Shown here piece after piece: positions 1 to 4,990 of a stretch of 6,766 nt of DNA. Each line of letters begins with the position of its first letter. The stretch's first letter is position 1. Position numbers and translations under genes: made by a program. The DNA comes from JBOFCS01 sp051646185. GTDB lineage: Bacteria; Actinomycetota; Actinomycetes; Mycobacteriales; Mycobacteriaceae. The notes beneath the pieces were generated by a model, which was given only the letters and a program-made list of their open reading frames with translations, was not told where the DNA came from and made no database searches. The stretch lies in the NCBI GenBank assembly GCA_051646185.1, contig JBOFCS010000059.1, forward strand, positions 1-6,766, read 5' to 3'.

Positions 1-1013
1 CAATTCTACCGGGTACTTTACCCGTAGCTGAATTGACGCAACGACTTAAAGATACCGATTCAGCTGTAGTCATGAAGTTAGGGCGGACCTACCCGGCTGT
101 TCGTCAAGCTCTGGTTGATTCCGGTCGAATAGCTGAAGCGCAATATGTAGAACGTGCTAGCACTCCCCAGCAGAGAGTATTAGCTGCAGCGGATGTTGTA
201 GCCGACGAAGTCCCGTACTTCTCTATAGCAGTGCTCCCCAGCATTAGTTCTTCTGAGATTGCACAATCAACTGGTGAAGTAGTAGTTGTTGGGCTTGGCC
301 CCGGTGATACACAGTGGACAACACCAGAAGTGAGCCAAGAGCTGAAGAAGGCCACTGATCTCATCGGGTATGCGCCGTATATAGATCGAGTTCCCTTTCA
401 AGCCAATCAAATACGCCATTCAAGTGATAATCGCGTTGAAGCTGAGCGTGCCGCAATGGCTTTAGACCTTGCTCAACGAGGACGCCGGGTGGTAGTGGTT
501 TCTTCAGGAGACCCTGGTGTTTTTGCTATGGCTGCAGCAGTGCTTGAAGTATCTTGCCAACCACCTTGGCAAGATATTCCAGTAAGGGTTTTGCCTGGAG
601 TTACCGCCGCCAATGCTGTTGCAAGCAAGGTTGGGGCACCGCTTGGTCATGATTATGTAGTTATTTCACTATCAGATCGACTAAAGCCGTGGGAGATTAT
701 TGCTCGCAGGCTTTTGGCAGCTGCTGAAGCGGATTTTGCGATTGCGATCTACAATCCTGCATCGCAGTCAAGGCGTTGGCAAATTAGCGCGATGCGAGAG
801 ATTTTACTTGAGTATCGCTCAGAAAGTACCCCTGTAGTGGTTGGGCGCGATGTCGGCAGTAAGAGTGAATCTGTCGATGTTACAACTCTGGGAAAACTTG
901 ACCCAGAAAAAATTGATATGAGATGTCTTCTTATTATTGGTTCTTCGCAAACTTCGATGAGAAGTACTCCGACAGGCCCTATGGTGTTCACTTCTCGAAG
1001 CTATCCAAGTTGA
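1..1013 (+). CDS. cobIJ: CobI-CobJ fusion: precorrin-2 C20-methyltransferase (C-terminal part) / precorrin-3B C17-methyltransferase, 5'-partial
   Basis: The reading frame is already open at the window's left edge (first full codon at base 3) and ends at TGA 1011-1013; the TTG at 33 is internal. Bases 3 to about 240 encode the CobI C-terminus: ILPGTLPVAEL, then DTDSAVVMKLGRTYP, a VERAST segment and the final PYFS. After a short linker (about 241-272) a complete CobJ domain begins with VVVVGLGPGD (SAM-binding glycine loop). It continues with SSGDPGVF, VLPGVTAANAVASKVGAPLGHDY, AIAIYNPASQSRRWQ and PVVVGRDVGS, all typical of precorrin-3B C17-methyltransferases. CobI methylates precorrin-2 at C20 to give precorrin-3A; CobJ methylates precorrin-3B at C17 with ring contraction to give precorrin-4. 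Fused CobIJ is known in mycobacteria and relatives. The last 13 bp overlap the convergent cobK. The CobI N-terminus and the promoter lie outside the window. Confidence 0.96.
   Translation, partial: ILPGTLPVAELTQRLKDTDSAVVMKLGRTYPAVRQALVDSGRIAEAQYVERASTPQQRVLAAADVVADEVPYFSIAVLPSISSSEIAQSTGEVVVVGLGPGDTQWTTPEVSQELKKATDLIGYAPYIDRVPFQANQIRHSSDNRVEAERAAMALDLAQRGRRVVVVSSGDPGVFAMAAAVLEVSCQPPWQDIPVRVLPGVTAANAVASKVGAPLGHDYVVISLSDRLKPWEIIARRLLAAAEADFAIAIYNPASQSRRWQISAMREILLEYRSESTPVVVGRDVGSKSESVDVTTLGKLDPEKIDMRCLLIIGSSQTSMRSTPTGPMVFTSRSYPS
6..27 (+). repeat. Imperfect inverted repeat (stem-loop) inside the CobI part of cobIJ
   Basis: CGGGTA (10-15) and TACCCG (19-24) are perfectly complementary around the 3-nt loop CTT. 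After a single bulged C at 9 the pairing continues, with CTA (6-8) against TAG (25-27). The result is about nine base pairs within codons for LPGTLPVAE. The peptide is conserved in CobI, so the stem may simply follow from the codons used. No U-tract follows, so it is not a terminator. Confidence 0.45.
548..578 (+). repeat. Perfect 11-bp inverted repeat in cobJ coding sequence
   Basis: TATCTTGCCAA (550-560) is the exact reverse complement of TTGGCAAGATA (566-576), separated by the 5-nt loop CCACC. Allowing a G-U pair (549/577), the stem extends to A548/T578, giving about 13 pairs in RNA. It lies in codons for the variable stretch between the SSGDPGVFAMAAAVLE and VLPGVTAAN blocks of CobJ, and the reading frame passes through unbroken at normal domain length. 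No T-tract follows, so intrinsic termination is unlikely. A role in mRNA stability or translation pausing, or a small repeat insertion tolerated in a surface loop, are possibilities; none is shown. Confidence 0.7.
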
Positions 1014-1756
1014 TCCAACCAAGCCAATGCACCGGCTATCGAGGTAGTGCTCACTACACCTTCCGGCAGTGCAGGACGACGGATTACGATAACTGGAATT
1101 GCTAGTTTTTTTGCTGCCAAAAGTTTAGCTTTAGTCATGGTTCCGCCGCTGTTTTTTGTGACAAGTACATCGATCCCATGTTTTAGCATTAATGCAGTTT
1201 CTGAAACGACATCATATGGTCCACGGTCTCGAATGATTAAGCTGTTAACAGGAATCGGTCCGTCCGGTGGATCAACAACACGGATAACAAAATGTATTTT
1301 TCGATGTGCAAAAACGGAATTTTGTGCGGAAAAATCACTAAGCCCTTGCCTACCGGTGGTAAGGAAAACTCGAGATCCAATTTCAGGTAGGAGTTCGGCG
1401 GCTGCAGGTAGAGAATCAACCTCATGCCAGTTATCATCTTGGGCTTTTGTCCATGCTGGTCGACGTAATACAAGATGCGCGATGCGGCTTTGTTCGGCGG
1501 CGATAAAAGCTGAGCCAGTAATTTTACGAGCAAATGGATGTGTTGCATCAATAATTGCATCAAAGTTATTGGATTGCAGCCAATTTGTTAGATTCTGGAG
1601 TCCACCAAAACCGCCGAGCCGCACTTCACCGACGGGCAATAGTGGATTACTTACCCTTCCGGCTAATGAGCTAAGAACCATAGTATCTTTACGCTCGTGC
1701 AAGGCAGCTGCTAAACCACGTGCCTCGCTCGTCCCACCAAGTATGAGTATTTTCAT
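1001..1756 (-). CDS. cobK: Precorrin-6A reductase CobK
   Basis: CobK is the NADPH-dependent enzyme that reduces precorrin-6A to precorrin-6B in aerobic cobalamin synthesis. The 251-residue length is normal for the family. Recognisable blocks are an N-terminal nucleotide-binding strand and loop, MKILILGGTSEARGLA (residues 1-16), DATHPFARKIT (70-80), FLTTGRQGL (131-139), IIRDRGPYD (174-182), VLVTKNSGG (198-205) and PVIVIRRP (221-228). The start is ATG at 1756-1754. It overlaps the TGA of cobM by one base (TGATG), and I see only a weak Shine-Dalgarno sequence, so translation probably depends on ribosomes re-initiating after cobM. It is the last gene of the minus-strand operon, and its TAG stop (1003-1001) lies inside the 3' end of the convergent cobIJ gene. 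The long open frame on the opposite strand has no recognisable protein family. Confidence 0.95.
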   Translation of the reverse strand: MKILILGGTSEARGLAAALHERKDTMVLSSLAGRVSNPLLPVGEVRLGGFGGLQNLTNWLQSNNFDAIIDATHPFARKITGSAFIAAEQSRIAHLVLRRPAWTKAQDDNWHEVDSLPAAAELLPEIGSRVFLTTGRQGLSDFSAQNSVFAHRKIHFVIRVVDPPDGPIPVNSLIIRDRGPYDVVSETALMLKHGIDVLVTKNSGGTMTKAKLLAAKKLAIPVIVIRRPALPEGVVSTTSIAGALAWLDQLG

Positions 1757-2505
1757 CAGTGGGTACCACGACTACGCTCAGCGGAATATAAGTAACTTTC
1801 CTCAAATTCTTCAGCAGCGAGTGCGTGACCAACAATAATCACTGCGGTTTTGCTAATCCCATGCTCTTTAACAAGGAGGGAGATAGTCGATAGCTTCCCG
1901 CGCAGGATCACTTCACCAGGTTGAGAAGCAAAGGCAACAACAGCAACCGGACATTCTGGCTCATATGCAGTCCCTAAATCTTTGACAACTTGGTCGATTT
2001 GGGCAGCGGCTAGATGAATAACCATCGTGGTTCCAGCTTGAGCCAATGATGGCAAATCCTCGCCTTCGGGCATTGCGGTAGAAAGTGTGGAAACTCTGGT
2101 CAAGATAATACTTTGCGCTACCCCAGGCACTGTTAGTTCCTTACCTAAAGCTGCTGCTGCGGCCGCAAACGAGGGCACTCCCGGGACTATGCTGTAGGGA
2201 ATATTAAGCTTGCTGAGATGTCGAACCTGTTCGGCAACAGCACTATAAATAGATGGATCGCCTGAGTGTAGTCTGGCGATATCGTGACCATCCTGGTGTG
2301 CTTTAGCGATAACCGCAATAATTTCATTGAGGTCCATGCGTGCGGTATTAACTATTTTCCCAGTGGGTGGGCATAATGTAAGAAGTTCGGTCGGGACTAA
2401 TGACCCGGCATAAAGACACACCGAACTTCTTTTGATTATTTCTTGCCCCCGAACAGTGATGAGATCAGCTGCGCCTGGTCCTGCACCGATAAAATAGACT
2501 GTCAC
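1756..2505 (-). CDS. cobM: Precorrin-4 C11-methyltransferase CobM
   Basis: CobM transfers a methyl group from SAM to C11 of precorrin-4, giving precorrin-5. From the GTG at 2505 the protein is 249 residues, the usual family size. It has the tetrapyrrole methylase fold signature: VYFIGAGPGAADLITVRG (3-20) with the glycine loop, LYAGSLVP (31-38), ARLHSGDPSIYSAVAEQ (77-93), IVPGVPSFAAAAAALGKELTVPG (106-128) and TRVSTLSTAMPEGEDL (136-151). The GTG start is preferred over an upstream in-frame ATG at 2577. It overlaps the cobL stop in the classic GTGA arrangement, sits just behind a GGAA, and begins directly at the first conserved strand. The 24 extra upstream residues would lie inside the end of cobL and look unlike the family. 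Its TGA overlaps the cobK start by one base. Confidence 0.95.
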   Translation of the reverse strand: MTVYFIGAGPGAADLITVRGQEIIKRSSVCLYAGSLVPTELLTLCPPTGKIVNTARMDLNEIIAVIAKAHQDGHDIARLHSGDPSIYSAVAEQVRHLSKLNIPYSIVPGVPSFAAAAAALGKELTVPGVAQSIILTRVSTLSTAMPEGEDLPSLAQAGTTMVIHLAAAQIDQVVKDLGTAYEPECPVAVVAFASQPGEVILRGKLSTISLLVKEHGISKTAVIIVGHALAAEEFEESYLYSAERSRGTH

Positions 2506-3728
2506 TGTTCCGTCATTTCCGTACTGTGCTCTGGTTTCACACAACGCCATTGTGTTATTGGAAGTTGCGGACGCCAAGTCGTAAATTTTCCTACAGCTCC
2601 ACCTCGGTAGACCTGAACCTTCTCAATGTTGCCTCCGTGCTTGGAAAACCATTGAAAAACATATGCTTCAGATTCGATGGTGACAGCATTTACCACTATC
2701 CGCCCCCCCGGCTCAAGAACATCCCAGCAAGCTTTCAGTAAACCTGGCTGGGTTACTCCACCCCCAAGGAAAATAACATCGGGGAGCTGTTCTGTACCAA
2801 AAGATTGCGGAGCGCTTCCCGAAATTTTAATGCGTGGTACCCCCAGCTTTACCGCGTTTTCCATAATTCTTTTTGCGCGTTGCGGATCAGCCTCAAAACA
2901 GACGGCAGAGACAGTCCGCTCAGATCGCAACCATTCAATGGCCACGCTGCCAGATCCGCTTCCGACATCCCAGAGCACTTCCCCGGGAAGCGGGGACAGA
3001 GCGGCTAGCGTTAAGGCACGTATCTCCCGTTTTGTTATCTGGCCATCATGGTCGAAAACTTCATCGGGCAAGCCTGGCAGATTCGATAAATCATGTGTAT
3101 TAGTTGATGAAATACATTCTAGTGCAATGATATTAAGATCATTGCAGGATGGATACTGCCAAGATTGGGCTAGGCCGGAAATGATTCTTTCTTCTGGACC
3201 GCCCAGTTGCTCGAGAACGGTTAGCATAGTCCAACCGTAACCTCGCTGGACTAAATAATCTGCAACTTTTTGGGGAGTAGTTCCGTTTTCGCTTAGAAGC
3301 AAGATCTTTCGATCGCGAGTGAGCACCGAACGCAACTCATCAACAGGCCGGTTTACCAAACTCACTGTAGGGATTTCATGTCCAGTCCAGCCGAGTCGTG
3401 CGCACGCTAAGGAGGCCGATGAAGGATGTGGAATTACTCTAACGTTTTTGCTGCCAAGTAATCGGACCAGAGTAACTCCAATCCCGTAAAACATGGGATC
3501 GCCGCTGGCTAAGACGTGAATATTCTGCTCTGCATACTGGGCCAACAGCTTCGGTAGACCAGTAAAGAGTGGGCTTGGAAGTGCTATTTTGATAGCTGAC
3601 GAAGGTGGAATTAAGGATAATTGGCGTTCAGAACCAACAATTACTGTCGCGGACCTCAGTTCATTTTTACTTGGTGGGGCTAAACCTTCCCAACCATCAG
3701 CACCGACACCAACAACAATGACACTCAT
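2502..3728 (-). CDS. cobL: Precorrin-6Y C5,15-methyltransferase (decarboxylating) CobL, CbiE-CbiT fusion
   Basis: CobL methylates precorrin-6B at C5 and C15 and decarboxylates the ring C acetate, giving precorrin-8. The 408-residue protein has both expected halves. The CbiE-like domain (about 1-205) has MSVIVVGVGADGWEGL, VLASGDPMFYGIG (72-84), and a PHPSSASLACARLGW segment (100-114). The CbiT-like domain (about 225-395) starts at FDHDGQITKREIRALTLAAL. It carries SAM motif I DVGSGSGSVAIEWLR (254-268), FEADPQRAKRI and PDVIFLGGGV (316-325). The start is ATG 3728, which overlaps the stop of the upstream SDR as ATGA and has GGAG nine bases upstream (3738-3741). A TTG at 3746 is in frame but less likely. 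The stop overlaps the cobM GTG. A run of seven G on the coding strand lies in the EPGGR codons (2703-2709). Confidence 0.96.
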   Translation of the reverse strand: MSVIVVGVGADGWEGLAPPSKNELRSATVIVGSERQLSLIPPSSAIKIALPSPLFTGLPKLLAQYAEQNIHVLASGDPMFYGIGVTLVRLLGSKNVRVIPHPSSASLACARLGWTGHEIPTVSLVNRPVDELRSVLTRDRKILLLSENGTTPQKVADYLVQRGYGWTMLTVLEQLGGPEERIISGLAQSWQYPSCNDLNIIALECISSTNTHDLSNLPGLPDEVFDHDGQITKREIRALTLAALSPLPGEVLWDVGSGSGSVAIEWLRSERTVSAVCFEADPQRAKRIMENAVKLGVPRIKISGSAPQSFGTEQLPDVIFLGGGVTQPGLLKACWDVLEPGGRIVVNAVTIESEAYVFQWFSKHGGNIEKVQVYRGGAVGKFTTWRPQLPITQWRCVKPEHSTEMTEQ

Positions 3729-4468
3729 CGTGGCAATCTCCGCCAAATAACCTGTGGAAGAAGCTTCATCACAAAAAATACTGGGCGCAAAGTCCCGGGT
3801 ATCCAGACGAAGGACTTACCCTTATCAAGGGCTTTATAAACTTGATGGGCAACCTGCCTCGGGGTTCGAGAAAAGGGAGCTGGCGCCATCTCCGCGGTCA
3901 TTCTCCCAATAACAAAACCTGGCCTAGCAGTAAGAACCTGAACTCCGCTGCTATGTAAAGCATCACTAAAACCTGAAGCAAAGCCATCGAGTCCAGCTTT
4001 TGCTGATCCATAAACATAGTTGGCTTGTCGAACCCGAATACCAGCCACAGAAGAAAAAATGATTATTGAACCATTCCCCTGTTTCCGCATAAGTTTGCCC
4101 AGATGAGTTAATACACTCACCTGGGCAACATAATCTGTATGGATGACTGCTAGCGCATGTGCGGCCTCAACTTCTGCTTGTTGCTGGTTTCCCAAAACCC
4201 CAAAGGCAAGTACCGCAACACCTATTGGACCGTACTGTTCTACGATAGTTAATAAGAATTTTTGATGATGCTCGGTGTTATCAGCGTCAAACTCCTCCGT
4301 AATAACGCGAGTCGCACCGGCAAGTTCAAGCATGGCAACTTCGTTATCTAGATTCTCCGCCCTACGTGCAGCAAGTATGAGCGTGCGTCCTGGCGCAAGT
4401 AAATTGGCCAGCTCTATCCCTATCTCACTTCGTCCGCCAAGAATAAGCACCGATCCATCAGAAATCAC
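3725..4468 (-). CDS. Short-chain dehydrogenase/reductase, DprE2-like (Rv2073c-type), in the cob operon
   Basis: This is a classical-size SDR (247 residues). It has the Rossmann nucleotide loop LILGGRSEIG (8-17), a catalytic Ser in IIIFSSVAG (135-143) and the catalytic pair Tyr153/Lys157 in YVYGSAKAGLDGF. The usual NNAG segment is replaced by LAFGVLG (87-93). That feature, GG-SEIG and YGS-KAGLDGF are shared, from memory, with DprE2, the keto-sugar reductase that completes decaprenyl-phosphoryl-arabinose synthesis. Residues 225-247, GTLRPVFF...WRRLPR, are hydrophobic and basic as in DprE2 and may touch the membrane. No dprE1 neighbour is present, so this is more likely a paralogue of Rv2073c type. 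It is the first gene of the operon, and its TGA overlaps the cobL ATG, pointing to a job linked to corrinoid synthesis. The substrate is unknown. The start is GTG 4468, six bases after a TAAGCT box. Confidence 0.9.
   Translation of the reverse strand: MISDGSVLILGGRSEIGIELANLLAPGRTLILAARRAENLDNEVAMLELAGATRVITEEFDADNTEHHQKFLLTIVEQYGPIGVAVLAFGVLGNQQQAEVEAAHALAVIHTDYVAQVSVLTHLGKLMRKQGNGSIIIFSSVAGIRVRQANYVYGSAKAGLDGFASGFSDALHSSGVQVLTARPGFVIGRMTAEMAPAPFSRTPRQVAHQVYKALDKGKSFVWIPGTLRPVFFVMKLLPQVIWRRLPR
3738..3741 (-). promoter_or_regulatory. Ribosome binding site supporting the cobL ATG start
   Basis: On the minus strand GGAG lies nine bases upstream of ATG 3728-3726, within the end of the SDR gene. 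Together with the ATGA stop/start overlap it favours 3728 over the TTG at 3746 as the cobL start. Confidence 0.6.
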
Positions 4469-4503
4469 ACAGTTAGCTTATAGCGGGCTTAGTCAAGAAC
4501 TGT
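4469..4503. repeat. Widely spaced 6-bp inverted repeat in the divergent intergenic region
   Basis: ACAGTT (4469-4474) and AACTGT (4498-4503) are reverse complements 23 bases apart and flank the putative SDR promoter. A direct repeat TAGTCA also occurs at 4490-4495 and 4503-4508. Both are short enough to be chance, but their position around a promoter makes an operator possible. Confidence 0.25.
4475..4480 (-). promoter_or_regulatory. Putative leaderless -10 element for the SDR-cobL-cobM-cobK operon
   Basis: On the minus strand TAAGCT (TANNNT consensus) is followed by six bases, AACTGT, and then the GTG start at 4468. This spacing would put transcription initiation at or next to the start codon, a common leaderless arrangement in actinobacteria, and it fits the absence of a Shine-Dalgarno sequence. 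A TTGACT lies at 4496-4491, but only ten bases separate it from the -10 box, too short for a normal -35. Confidence 0.45.
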
Positions 4504-4527
4504 AGTCACTATCAAAACTCGCTTGAG

Positions 4528-4541
4528 ATAACTTGCGTTAT
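4528..4541. promoter_or_regulatory. Operator-like palindrome upstream of the Rv2074-like gene
   Basis: ATAAC (4528-4532) and GTTAT (4537-4541) form a perfect inverted repeat around TTGC, about 32 bases before the start codon. It overlaps a TANNNT box, TAACTT (4529-4534), that could be the -10 of the plus-strand gene; a TTGAGA sits directly before it (4523-4528), too close to act as its -35. A regulator binding here could control the reductase. No known consensus matches by eye, and no cobalamin riboswitch is visible in this intergenic region. Confidence 0.3.
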
Positions 4542-4573
4542 TACAGGTACTGAGAAAGGATAGGGTGAACTCC

Positions 4574-4984
4574 ATGGCGCAGAAACGTAAAACACCTCAG
4601 GCACTTAACTCCCTGGCTCTATCGTTTCTCAGTGAACGACATTTGGGTACACTAGTAACTATTCGCTTAGATGGCACTCCACATCTTGTTGCCGTAGGTT
4701 TTACCTGGGATGAGGAAAATGACCTGGTGCGGATTATTACCCATGCTGCTTCGCAAAAAGTAAAAAATGTGCTTAGAGCCGAACGAGTTGCGGTCAATCA
4801 AGTTGATGGAGCACGGTGGCTCACTCTTGAAGGCAAAGCCACCGTAAAAAATGACACCTTTTCGATAGATAAAGGAGTTCAACTGTACGCCAAAAGATTT
4901 CGTGAACCAAGGGTAAATCCTGATCGGGTAGTGATTGAAATTCTAGTTGATCGAGTGCTTGGTTCGGCATCGTTGTTTCACTGA
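4574..4984 (+). CDS. Split-barrel flavin/F420-binding reductase of the Rv2074 (F420H2-dependent biliverdin reductase) type
   Basis: This small split beta-barrel protein (136 residues from ATG 4574) belongs to the pyridoxamine-phosphate-oxidase-like superfamily. Shared blocks with Rv2074, from memory, are FLSERHLGTLVTIR with a following DGTPHLVAVGFTWD, RIITHAASQKVKN, VNQVDGARWLTLEGKA and NPDRVVIEI with VDRVLGSASL. Rv2074 reduces biliverdin with F420H2. The ATG is preferred because it matches the length of Rv2074 and has AGGG at a spacing of 8 (4562-4565); an in-frame GTG at 4565 would add three residues. The gene is transcribed away from the SDR-cob operon. Its stop overlaps the convergent dipeptidase gene by 7 bp. 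Reaction and cofactor here are inferred only; many corynebacteria are thought to lack F420, in which case FMN or another cofactor would be needed. Confidence 0.88.
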   Translation: MAQKRKTPQALNSLALSFLSERHLGTLVTIRLDGTPHLVAVGFTWDEENDLVRIITHAASQKVKNVLRAERVAVNQVDGARWLTLEGKATVKNDTFSIDKGVQLYAKRFREPRVNPDRVVIEILVDRVLGSASLFH

Positions 4985-4990
4985 ACAACG
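4971..4990. terminator. Stem-loop on the convergent junction, possible weak bidirectional terminator
   Basis: CGTTGTT (4971-4977) pairs perfectly with AACAACG (4984-4990) around the 6-nt loop TCACTG. The loop contains parts of both opposing stop codons. A second, mutually exclusive hairpin follows: ACGGT (4988-4992) with ACCGT (4996-5000) around a 3-nt loop. Neither is trailed by a T-run on either strand, so intrinsic termination would be weak. The position exactly between two convergent genes is the main argument for a role. Confidence 0.35.

Noticed and set aside
350..356. GCCACTG, resembling part of the cobalamin riboswitch B12 box
   Set aside because: It lies inside conserved cobJ coding sequence and none of the other conserved riboswitch elements surround it.
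1047..1838. Long plus-strand open frame (263 codons) opposite cobK
   Set aside because: It has no recognisable domain, is rich in Ser/Arg/Pro as antisense frames often are, and covers cobK, which has clear family motifs throughout.
2143..2164. Run of alanine codons in cobM suggesting a low-complexity repeat
   Set aside because: An alanine-rich helix after the VPGVPSF block is normal in CobM; the codons are mixed and do not form a true tandem repeat.
2979..2994. GC-rich hairpin candidate in cobL (CTTCC...GGAAG and CCCC...GGGG pairings)
   Set aside because: The stems are only four to five pairs and the codons (PLPGE) explain the sequence; there is no T-tract.
2677..3240. Plus-strand open frame of 187 codons opposite cobL
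   Set aside because: It is a shadow of the CobL reading frame, with no family motif and no upstream ribosome site of note.
4471..4490. Possible iron-regulator (DtxR-type) box around TTAGCTTATAGCGGGCTTAG
   Set aside because: The two halves are not a palindrome and do not match the TTAGGTTAG-type half-site well enough.
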